Origin: Marmoricola sp. OAE513
GTDB taxonomy: Bacteria; Actinomycetota; Actinomycetes; Propionibacteriales; Nocardioidaceae
Assembly: GCF_040546585.1 (NCBI RefSeq)
Contig: NZ_JBEPOC010000001.1
Coordinates: forward strand, 2,418,001 to 2,482,000
Reading direction: 5' to 3'
DNA length: 64,000 bases
Within the stretch, counting starts at the first letter, position 1. Every line of letters begins with the position of its first letter. The notes under the pieces were generated by a model. The model was not told the DNA's origin and searched no databases. It was given only the letters and a program-made list of their open reading frames with translations. Made by a program: the position numbers and the translations under genes. Shown one piece after another: positions 57,700-64,000 of the stretch.

Positions 57700-58782
57700 A
57701 TGGCACCGGCCGGCAGCACCCGAGCAGACGACCCGTACGACGACGGGCCCGTGGCCGCGCTGCGGCGGATAGCGTTCCTGCTCGAGCGCAGTCGCGCGGA
57801 GACGTACAAGGTCAAGGCCTTCCGCGCCGCTGCCGCCACGATCCTGCCGCTGGACCCCGACGAGGTCCGGACCCGGGCCGAACGAGGCACGCTCCGTGAG
57901 CTCGACGGGATCGGGGCCTCGACCGCCGAGGTGATCGCCGCGGCCTCTTCCGGACGCATGCCCGAGCGGCTGGCCAGATTGGAGAACGACGAGGGTGGAC
58001 CGCTGGTGAGCGGAGGCACCGAGATCCGCGCAGCGCTGCGCGGTGACCTGCACAGCCACAGCGATTGGTCCGACGGTGGGTCGCCGATCGAGGAGATGGC
58101 GTTCACCGCGATCGAGCTCGGACACGAGTACTTGGTCCTGACCGACCACTCGCCGCGGCTCCGGATCGCCAACGGGTTGTCGGTGACCCGGCTGACCCGT
58201 CAGCTGGAGGTGGTCGAGGCGATCAACGAGCACCTCTCCCCGGGCGGTGGCGACGGCTTCCGGCTGCTCAAGGGCATCGAGGTGGACATCCTGGACGACG
58301 GCGAGCTCGACCAGACCGACGAGATGCTCGGTCGTCTCGATCTCCGGGTGGCTTCCGTGCACTCCAAGCTCGCGATGGACTCGCGCGCGATGACCCGGCG
58401 GATGGTCACCGCGGTCAAGAACCCGTTCACCAACGTCCTCGGTCACTGCACCGGACGGTTGGTCACCGGCAACCGGGGCACGCGCGGTCAGTCGGAGTTC
58501 GACGCCGAGGCCGTCTTCGCGGCGTGCATCGAGAACGACGTCGCCGTCGAGATCAACGCACGCCCCGAACGCCGGGATCCGCCGCGGGACCTGCTGACGA
58601 AGGCCATCGAGATGGGGTGCCTGTTCTCGATCGACTCCGACGCGCACGCTCCGGGCCAGCTCGACTTCCAGATCTTCGGCTGCGCCCGGGCCGAGGAGCT
58701 CGGACTGGACCCGGACCGGATCGTCAACACGTGGCCGGTTGACCGGCTTTTGTCCTGGGCTGGCGATACCGTCTCGACATGA
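57700..58782 (+). CDS. PHP-domain phosphoesterase with N-terminal HhH region
   Basis: A 360-residue protein. The first 90 residues resemble the helix-hairpin-helix 8-kDa-like region of family X polymerases (VAALRRIAFLLE; LRELDGIGASTAEVIAA). The rest is a PHP phosphoesterase domain (DLHSHSDWSDGGS; LVLTDHSPRL; GIEVDIL; SVHSKL; GHCTGR; IDSDAHAPGQL). It looks like PolX without the polymerase catalytic domain. Probably an exonuclease or nucleotide phosphoesterase in DNA repair; not proven. The stop overlaps the next ATG. Confidence 0.87.
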   Translation: MAPAGSTRADDPYDDGPVAALRRIAFLLERSRAETYKVKAFRAAAATILPLDPDEVRTRAERGTLRELDGIGASTAEVIAAASSGRMPERLARLENDEGGPLVSGGTEIRAALRGDLHSHSDWSDGGSPIEEMAFTAIELGHEYLVLTDHSPRLRIANGLSVTRLTRQLEVVEAINEHLSPGGGDGFRLLKGIEVDILDDGELDQTDEMLGRLDLRVASVHSKLAMDSRAMTRRMVTAVKNPFTNVLGHCTGRLVTGNRGTRGQSEFDAEAVFAACIENDVAVEINARPERRDPPRDLLTKAIEMGCLFSIDSDAHAPGQLDFQIFGCARAEELGLDPDRIVNTWPVDRLLSWAGDTVST

Positions 58783-59294
58783 AGCCGGAAGTGGAGGTTC
58801 GGCGTTCCGCGCGTCGCACCAGGACGGTCTCCGCCTACCGTAAGGACGGCAAGGTGATCGTGATGATTCCCGCGCGCTTCACCCGCGCCGAGGAGACCGA
58901 GTGGGTCGACGCCATGCTGAGCAAGCTGGAGCGCTCCCCGGCACGCGGCCGGCAGACGGAGGCGCAGCTGATGAAGCGCGCCGCCGAGCTCAGCAAGGAG
59001 TACCTGAACAACCAGGCGCGACCGTCCTCGGTCCGCTGGGTCGACAACATGACCACGCGGTGGGCGTCCTGCACGACGGGTGAGGGCACCATCCGGCTCT
59101 CCGACAGGTTGCAGTCGATGCCGGTCTGGGTCATCGACTACGTGCTCGTCCACGAGCTGGCCCACCTGCTCGAGCCGAGTCACAACAAGCGGTTCTGGCA
59201 CTGGGTGGACAAGTTCCCGAAGGCGGAGCGGGCGAAGGGCTACCTCGAGGGTGTCGCCTCGGCGGCGAACCTGGAGCTCGACACCTGCGACTGA
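58779..59294 (+). CDS. YgjP/DUF45-like M48-type metallopeptidase
   Basis: A 171-residue zinc peptidase-like protein. VHELAHLLEPSHNKRFW holds HExxH and the downstream His/Trp of the YgjP family (WVDNMTTRWASCTTGEGTIRLSDRLQ precedes it, read in parts). It overlaps the PHP gene by four bases. Family members are soluble peptidases of uncertain target. It is convergent with the Nudix gene by four bases of space. Confidence 0.85.
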   Translation: MKPEVEVRRSARRTRTVSAYRKDGKVIVMIPARFTRAEETEWVDAMLSKLERSPARGRQTEAQLMKRAAELSKEYLNNQARPSSVRWVDNMTTRWASCTTGEGTIRLSDRLQSMPVWVIDYVLVHELAHLLEPSHNKRFWHWVDKFPKAERAKGYLEGVASAANLELDTCD

Positions 59295-59298
59295 AGGC

Positions 59299-59847
59299 CT
59301 AGCCGCGCAGCCGGTCGCCGGCCAGCCGGATCAGGTCGAGCATGTCCTGCTCGTCGGTCGGGAGGTCGTCGACGTCGAACCAGCGCACGTCGATCGACTC
59401 GTCGCTGACGACCGGTTCCTCGGTCGTGCTCGGACGAGCCAGGAACCGGACGTCGAGGTGCCGCACCGGGCCGCGCGGATTGCAGAAGTCCACGGTGTGC
59501 AGCGAGAGGTGCACCGGGACCGGGTCGAGGACCAGGTCGTCGATGCCGGACTCCTCGGTCGCCTCGCGGAGCGCGGCGCCGGCCAACGTGCTGTCCTCGG
59601 GCTCGAGGTGGCCCCCGAAGGCGAACCAGCGCTGAGCCTTGCCGTGCAGGTTGAGCAGCACCCGGGAGCCGTCGTGGTTCAGCACCAGCGCCCCGGCGGT
59701 GAGGTGGTCGGGGAAGCAGGCCTTCGCGAGTCCGTCCGGCCGGGACCGCAGGTGCTCGACGTACTCGAGGCGCCAGAGCTCCTGCTCACCGTCGGGCGCG
59801 GTCCAGCTCTCCAACGCGGCCAGGGCGTCCGCGTGCAGCGTGCTCAC
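59299..59847 (-). CDS. NUDIX hydrolase
   Basis: A 182-residue protein. The Nudix box GGHLEPEDSTLAGAALREATEESG (in parts) has one extra residue before the REATEE core compared with MutT, a common actinobacterial variant. It likely hydrolyses a nucleoside diphosphate derivative or a cap; substrate is unknown. ATG 59847 overlaps the stop of the DUF2342 gene upstream, so they are co-transcribed. Confidence 0.87.
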   Translation of the reverse strand: MSTLHADALAALESWTAPDGEQELWRLEYVEHLRSRPDGLAKACFPDHLTAGALVLNHDGSRVLLNLHGKAQRWFAFGGHLEPEDSTLAGAALREATEESGIDDLVLDPVPVHLSLHTVDFCNPRGPVRHLDVRFLARPSTTEEPVVSDESIDVRWFDVDDLPTDEQDMLDLIRLAGDRLRG

Positions 59848-61202
59848 GCCTGCGGGCCCTCCGGGTCCTTCGGGCCGTTCGGGTCCTCGGAGTCGAGCAG
59901 GTCGGCGAGCGCCTGGTCGAAGTCCGCATCGCTGAGCGACTCGACCTCGCCGAGGTCCTCGCGGAAGCCGAGCGGGTCGTCAAGGTCCTCGGCGCTGGGC
60001 AGCAGGTCCGGGTGCGCCCAGACGGCGTCGCGAGCATCGATGCCCTGCCGGGAGCGCAGTGATCCCCACAGGGTGGAGGCGTCCCGGAGCCGGCGCGGGC
60101 GCAGCTCGAGCCCGACCAGGGCAGCGAAGGTCTCCTCGGCGGGACCGCCGGCGGCCCGGCGACGGCGGATCGCCTCCTGGAGCTTGGCGGCCGACGGCAT
60201 CCGCTCGTGGGTCGCCAGACCGACGACCTCGTCGACCCAGCCCTCCACCAGCGCGAGAGTCGTCTCCAGGCGGGCGAGCGCCGCCGTCTGCGAGGGCTGC
60301 TGCTTGGGCTCGAAGAGGCCGGAGCTGATCGCCTCGTTGATCGCCTCCGGGTTGCTGGGGTCGAGTCCCGACAGCGACTCCTCGATCCCGCTGATGTCGA
60401 TGGTGACACCCCGGCCGAAGTCCTCGACCGCAGCGATGAGGTGCGCGCGCAGCCACGGGACGTGCGCGAACAGGCGCTGGTGGGCGGCCTCGCGCAGCGC
60501 CAGGTAGAGCAGCACGTCGTCCTCGGAGACGTCGAGTCCCTTCGCGAACTCGGCCACGTTGTGCGGGACGAGGGCTGCCTTGCCGGCCGGTCCGAGCGGA
60601 AGTCCGATGTCGGAGGCGGTCAGCACGTCGGCCGACAGCCCGCCGAGGGCCTGGCCGACCTGGGAGCCGAACATCGCCCCGCCGGCCTTGCCGATGATGC
60701 CGATCAGCGGGCCGGCCATCGCCCGTGCCTCCTCGGGGATCGCGTTGCCCATGGCGCCGACGATGTGCTCCGCGACGGGCTCGACCAGCACGCGCCAGAC
60801 ACTGGTGGTCTCCTCGATCCACTCCGCCCGGCTCCACGCCGCGGTGGTGGTGATACCCGAGGGGAGGGAGGTGGTCTCGTCGAGCCAGTGGTCGGCGAGC
60901 CGGAGGGCGTCGGCAACCCGCGTACCGGCTGCGTGGTCCTGGCTCGGGTCGGGCTCGGCGGCTGCGGTACGGCGGGCGATGTCGGTGGCGAGCTGCCAGT
61001 TGACCGGGCCGTCGTACGGCTGCATCAACGACTGCATCTGTCCCATCAGCGCGTTCAGGTCGATCCCGTTCAGGTTCGGGACGCCACCGCCCGCGCCGAA
61101 GGAGTTGAACACGGCCTCGAAAGGCGTGCCCTTGAAGGGGTTCGCACTGTTGTCGGGCTCTTCGGGGTTGCCGCCGCTGCCCGTCCCGGCGTCGTCGCTC
61201 AT
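59844..61202 (-). CDS. DUF2342/zinc-dependent metalloprotease-family protein
   Basis: A 452-residue protein. The region AAWSRAEWIEETTSVWR...LPHNVAEFAKGLDVSEDDVLLYLALREAAHQRLFAHVPWL, given in parts, matches the DUF2342 family (Rv3195-like), which is annotated zinc-dependent metalloprotease from a conserved His/Glu-rich helix (REAAHQRLF). Gly/Asn-rich N-terminus, long helical core, acidic C-terminus. The catalytic claim is family inference. It is divergent from moaE. Confidence 0.82.
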   Translation of the reverse strand: MSDDAGTGSGGNPEEPDNSANPFKGTPFEAVFNSFGAGGGVPNLNGIDLNALMGQMQSLMQPYDGPVNWQLATDIARRTAAAEPDPSQDHAAGTRVADALRLADHWLDETTSLPSGITTTAAWSRAEWIEETTSVWRVLVEPVAEHIVGAMGNAIPEEARAMAGPLIGIIGKAGGAMFGSQVGQALGGLSADVLTASDIGLPLGPAGKAALVPHNVAEFAKGLDVSEDDVLLYLALREAAHQRLFAHVPWLRAHLIAAVEDFGRGVTIDISGIEESLSGLDPSNPEAINEAISSGLFEPKQQPSQTAALARLETTLALVEGWVDEVVGLATHERMPSAAKLQEAIRRRRAAGGPAEETFAALVGLELRPRRLRDASTLWGSLRSRQGIDARDAVWAHPDLLPSAEDLDDPLGFREDLGEVESLSDADFDQALADLLDSEDPNGPKDPEGPQA

Positions 61203-61248
61203 GCCTCCAAGTTACCGGGCACACCCCCGGCGCCCTAGAGTTGCACGT

Positions 61249-61701
61249 GTGACCTCCGCATCCGTCCGCACCGGGAACGTCGTGCGCCTGCTCGACGTTC
61301 GCGACGTCGCGCTCGACGTCGACGAGGTGCTCGCGGCGGTCAGCGACCGCACGGCCGGCGGGATCGACCTCTTCGTGGGCGCGGTGCGCGACCACGACCA
61401 CGGCAGCGCGGTGACCCGGCTGGAGTACTCCGCCCACCCGACGGCGCTCGAGCGGCTCCGGGAGGTCGCCGACGAGGTGGCCGCCGAGTTCGACGTCATC
61501 GCCCTCGCGGCTGTGCACCGCCTGGGCGTGCTGGAGGTCGGCGACCTCGCCGTCCTGACCGCAGCGTCCGCAGCGCACCGCAACGAAGCGTTCGCCGCGT
61601 CCCGCGCGCTGATCGACCGGCTCAAGCTGCGGGTGCCGATCTGGAAGCACCAGGTGTTCGCCGACGGGTCGGACGAGTGGGTGGACCCGACCGGCTGTTA
61701 G
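61249..61701 (+). CDS. moaE: Molybdopterin synthase catalytic subunit MoaE
   Basis: A 150-residue MoaE with FVGAVRDHDHG, LEYSAHPTALERL, AVHRLGVLEVGDLAV and the signature RVPIWKHQVFADGSDEWV, whose Lys binds the substrate. It transfers sulfur from MoaD-thiocarboxylate to make molybdopterin. GTG 61249 start. MoaD is not in the window; MoeZ at 34052 may charge it. It is convergent with flagellar genes. Confidence 0.92.
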   Translation: MTSASVRTGNVVRLLDVRDVALDVDEVLAAVSDRTAGGIDLFVGAVRDHDHGSAVTRLEYSAHPTALERLREVADEVAAEFDVIALAAVHRLGVLEVGDLAVLTAASAAHRNEAFAASRALIDRLKLRVPIWKHQVFADGSDEWVDPTGC

Positions 61702-61725
61702 CTCGCCACTGCGCGCACGTCACCA

Positions 61726-61790
61726 GGTCTCGACACGCTCGGTCCGTGGCTTCGCAGGCTCAGCCACGGCTCGCTGCTCGACCACCGACG
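61726..61790. repeat. REP-like hairpin between moaE and flagellar genes
   Basis: GGTCTCGACACG...CCGTGGC pairs with GCCACGG...CTGCTCGACC around a 12-nt loop. It belongs to the same GGTC-TCGA type of imperfect palindromes as at 24870 and may terminate both convergent transcripts. Confidence 0.55.
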
Positions 61791-61815
61791 ATCTAGGCCG
61801 CTGACGCGTCCTTGA

Positions 61816-62139
61816 TCATGCCTGGGCGTCGAAGTAGATCGGCTCGGGCATGCGTCCGGTGATGTCGATGACACGGCCGGCGTAAGAGACCTGCTTCTGG
61901 GCTTTCTGCAGCGCAGCGGTGAGCGCCTGGGAGGCAGTGCGCTGCCGGGCCAGCAAGTCCTGGGCACGCGCGGCGAGGTCGACGGGCAGGGACCCGAGCA
62001 CCGCCGGCGGGTTCCAGGGTTCGATCGGCGCGGCCTCGAGGCCGCGGATCAGCCGCTCGACCGAGATCACCTCGAGCTCGAGGCGCTCGAGCTCGGTCTC
62101 CCAGACGGCGCGGATCCGGTCGTCCTTCACGGTGCTCAC
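61816..62139 (-). CDS. Small flagellar-operon protein, FliT-like position
   Basis: A 107-residue protein, mostly helical with charged heptads (IRAVWETELERLELEVISVERLI; AARAQDLLARQRTASQALTAALQ). Its GTG overlaps the fliS stop, and the position after fliD-fliS is that of FliT chaperones or actinobacterial flagellar accessory proteins. No diagnostic motif. A chaperone role is inference. Confidence 0.6.
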   Translation of the reverse strand: MSTVKDDRIRAVWETELERLELEVISVERLIRGLEAAPIEPWNPPAVLGSLPVDLAARAQDLLARQRTASQALTAALQKAQKQVSYAGRVIDITGRMPEPIYFDAQA

Positions 62140-62522
62140 GCTCCCTTCGCCATCGTCGACTCGAGGGCGGCCTGCCGCCAGGTGTCGCACAGGTCGGTGA
62201 CGATCCGCAGGCACTCGCGGGTGATCCCGACGTCCTTGCGCATGTTGGCCAGCACCAGCTGCTGGTGCAGGTAGCCGTAGAGGGCGGCCAACTCCCCGGC
62301 GCCCTTGAAGCCGTCGGTCCGCAGGCTGCTGTGCAGCTCCATCACGATGTCTTGGGCGTGGGTCAGCTGGCGGTGGGTCTCCTCGACCCGACCCTGCTCC
62401 TGCGCGTCGAGTCCGCGCTGCACGTCGAGCACGAGCCGCTCGTAGAGCATCACGAGCAGCCGCGCCGGGCTGGCGGTCGCGATCGACGCATCGAGGTACG
62501 TCGCGCGGGCGTTCATCATCAT
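62136..62522 (-). CDS. fliS: Flagellar export chaperone FliS
   Basis: A 128-residue four-helix FliS (YLDASIATASPARLLVMLYERLVLDVQRG). It binds the flagellin C-terminus and prevents premature polymerisation. Three consecutive ATG codons start the gene (62522, 62519, 62516), with AAGGAAGG upstream of the first. The stop overlaps the next gene by four bases. A longer open frame upstream overlaps fliD and is rejected. Confidence 0.9.
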   Translation of the reverse strand: MMMNARATYLDASIATASPARLLVMLYERLVLDVQRGLDAQEQGRVEETHRQLTHAQDIVMELHSSLRTDGFKGAGELAALYGYLHQQLVLANMRKDVGITRECLRIVTDLCDTWRQAALESTMAKGA

Positions 62523-62545
62523 GGTTAGTGCCTTCCTTGGCGTTT

Positions 62546-63880
62546 CTACGATGAGTTGGAGAGCGAGCCGAGCTGCGAGGTGAGCCAGCTGGATTGCGCG
62601 TTCATCTGCTGGAGAGCCGACTCCATCGCGGTGAACTGCTTGGTCAGCGTGTCCTGGCGCAGCGCGAGGCGGGTGTCCCAGTCGTCGATGCTGTCCTGCA
62701 TGCGCCTGATCGAGGTGTTGCGTCCGCTGATCGAGGTGGTGATGCTGCCGTCGACCGAGTCGCTGGCTCCCTTGGCCACCGCCTGGACCCGGGCCGCGAA
62801 CCCGGTGGTCGGGCTGCCGGTGGTGAACCGGGCGGCCACCGCGCTGGGATCGGCGGCGTACGCGGCGGTGAACTTGTCGGCGTCGAAGACGAGCTTGCCG
62901 TAGCGGTCGAGCTGGATGCCGACGCCGACCATCGAGCTGCCGTCGGCGGGGTAGATCGCGTTGAGGAGGCTGTTGCGCAGCGCCCGGACCGAGCCGTCGC
63001 CGGCCAGGGCTCCGGAGGTCTTCGTGGTGGCGTTGTAGCCGGTCAGCGCGTCGATCTTGGACAGCGCTGCGTTGATCGAGTCGACGATCGACTTCACCTT
63101 CGCGGTCATCCCGGCGGTGTCCTGGGTGACGTCGAGGTCGACAGTGGTGCCGTCCGCCACGGTCGCGGCCAACGTGATGCTCAGGCCGTTGGCCACGTCG
63201 GTGAAGGTGTTCGTGGCGGAGTGCACCGTGTCGGCGCCGATCGTGATCTCGGCGTCCCGGCCGGCCCGGACCGTCGCGCCGCCCAGCAGGTCGGAGCCGT
63301 CGAGGTTGGTGAGGGTGAAGTCGGCGTCCTCGCCGGTCGCGGTGGAGACGACCTGCAGTCGGTAGCTGCCGTCGTCGAGCCGCACGGTGCTGGCCTTGAG
63401 TCCGGTCCCGGACGCGTTGATGCCCCGGACCAACCCGGCCAGGGTGCCGTCGCCGGTGTCGATGTCCTGCGTCGTGCCGTCGAGGTGGTCGATCCGCACC
63501 GAGTTCGACCCGGTGGTGACCGGAGCCGTGAGCGCCGCGGTGCCGGCGAAGGTGAGCCGGTGCGACAGGGCGGTGTGACCGACCGTGAGGTTCAGCGGCC
63601 CGGGCACCGCGCTGGTGCCGGCGGTGGCCGTGACCAGGGTGCTCGAGCTGGTGACCTTGACCGGGTTCCAGGCGGTGGCCTTGGCCAGGTCGGCGGCGCT
63701 GGTGGCGAGGGCGGCGAACGCGGTGTTGAGGTCCTGAAGGGACTTCACGTTCGACTGCTCGCCGGCGAGCTTCGCCTTGATGTTGGTCTGGGTCTGCGCC
63801 TCGACCTTCATCAGCTGGGAGATGATCGTGCTCGTGTCCAGGCCGCTGGCCAGGCCGCTCACGCTGGCTGTCGATGCCAT
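62546..63880 (-). CDS. fliD: Flagellar filament cap protein FliD
   Basis: A 444-residue FliD with the N-terminal motif VSGLASGLDTSTIISQLMKVE, a central domain rich in Thr/Ala/Gly strands and a C-terminal helical part. It caps the filament and promotes flagellin assembly. It is short compared with enteric FliD, common in actinobacteria. It is followed 23 bp later by fliS. Confidence 0.92.
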   Translation of the reverse strand: MASTASVSGLASGLDTSTIISQLMKVEAQTQTNIKAKLAGEQSNVKSLQDLNTAFAALATSAADLAKATAWNPVKVTSSSTLVTATAGTSAVPGPLNLTVGHTALSHRLTFAGTAALTAPVTTGSNSVRIDHLDGTTQDIDTGDGTLAGLVRGINASGTGLKASTVRLDDGSYRLQVVSTATGEDADFTLTNLDGSDLLGGATVRAGRDAEITIGADTVHSATNTFTDVANGLSITLAATVADGTTVDLDVTQDTAGMTAKVKSIVDSINAALSKIDALTGYNATTKTSGALAGDGSVRALRNSLLNAIYPADGSSMVGVGIQLDRYGKLVFDADKFTAAYAADPSAVAARFTTGSPTTGFAARVQAVAKGASDSVDGSITTSISGRNTSIRRMQDSIDDWDTRLALRQDTLTKQFTAMESALQQMNAQSSWLTSQLGSLSNSS

Positions 63881-63912
63881 TGCTCATCTCCTCGTGTCTC
63901 GGTGGAACAACA

Positions 63913-63949
63913 GATCCGGGCGAGGGGCGAGTCGCCCCTCGCCCGGATC
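63913..63949 (-). terminator. Terminator between flagellin and fliD
   Basis: A perfect 17-bp stem (63913-63929 with 63933-63949, loop AGT). It lies downstream of the partial flagellin gene on the minus strand and would let flagellin be expressed more strongly than the cap operon. Confidence 0.85.
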
Positions 63950-63980
63950 GTGGTTGCTGTCGTTCCTGCGCCGCCGTGGA

Positions 63981-64000
63981 TCAGCGGAGCAGCTGCAGGA
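63981..64000 (-). CDS. fliC: Flagellin C-terminus, 3' partial
   Basis: Only the last codons are in the window: LQLLR followed by a stop, the usual C-terminal end of flagellin. The position upstream of fliD supports this. Nothing more can be said from 20 bases. Confidence 0.6.

Noticed and set aside
62136-63887. Continuous minus-strand frame spanning fliS and all of fliD
   Set aside because: It is fliS extended through a fliD shadow; the fliS ribosome site and ATG cluster at 62522 define the true start.
1-64000. CRISPR arrays, tRNA, rRNA or complete IS elements
   Set aside because: No regularly spaced repeats with unique spacers, no tRNA-like cloverleaf with T-loop sequence and no transposase-like protein were seen on reading both strands; a dedicated tRNA scan would be decisive.

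Overview
The window is a high-GC actinobacterial chromosome segment, most like Nocardioides or another member of the Nocardioidaceae. The evidence is GC-rich third codon positions, GTG starts, WhiB7, mycoredoxin, AdnAB, class F sortase and DUF3107/DUF5302/DUF5679/DUF2342 proteins, combined with flagellar genes. No rRNA, tRNA, CRISPR array or complete insertion sequence was seen.

Layout. 1-9007: a MarR fragment, a secreted subtilase, a TetR-controlled heterodimeric ABC exporter, a free-standing short transcript encoding a 12-residue peptide, and a MarR-controlled drug efflux pump. 9045-17729: an orphan GAF histidine kinase, then an envelope-stress block (O-methyltransferase, sigE, rseA, htrA, tatB, mrp, DUF1003, MgtE-N/CBS) whose order recalls M. 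tuberculosis Rv1220c-Rv1232c. 17855-25729: metabolic and transport genes (PhzF-like, EamA, GNAT, nucleotidyltransferase, acyl-CoA dehydrogenase, MFS, histidine phosphatase). 25735-27336: a small, more A/T-rich island with two secreted proteins of unknown function, bracketed by 52-bp imperfect direct repeats made from the 5' end of marC. 27311-36593: marC, SDR, ParA, L,D-transpeptidase, RhlE helicase, ferritin-like protein, DUF3107, TetR, MoeZ, a secreted protease and an alkyltransferase-like protein. 36691-36903: a possible small RNA. 36968-43447: the adnB-adnA helicase-nuclease pair, with adnB broken by a one-base frameshift. 43524-49690: DeoD, a surface protein with a class F sortase, an M3 peptidase and NudC. 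49820-55996: mycoredoxin, UvrD2, the whiB7 attenuator and gene, small proteins, an ABC1 kinase and a TOMM-type cyclodehydratase-like protein. The run from ParA to the DUF2342 protein recalls the M. tuberculosis Rv3195-Rv3213c neighbourhood. 56170-61701: assorted enzymes and moaE. 61816-64000: flagellar genes in minus orientation (FliT-like, fliS, fliD, end of fliC).

How parts fit together. SigE with RseA, HtrA and TatB form an envelope-stress module. AdnAB and UvrD2, next to NudC, mycoredoxin and WhiB7, form a DNA-repair and redox/antibiotic-stress neighbourhood. The surface protein and overlapping sortase look like one coupled unit. A family of about 125-bp repeats occupies three convergent gene junctions. 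Its terminal arms change sequence together but stay complementary, as expected of a structured, probably bidirectional, terminator.

The observations I would check first are the 12-codon mini-gene at 6698-6916, the marC-flanked island, the covarying repeats, and the sortase/thioester-like pair. All family assignments are from reading translations and recalling families. No database search was possible.
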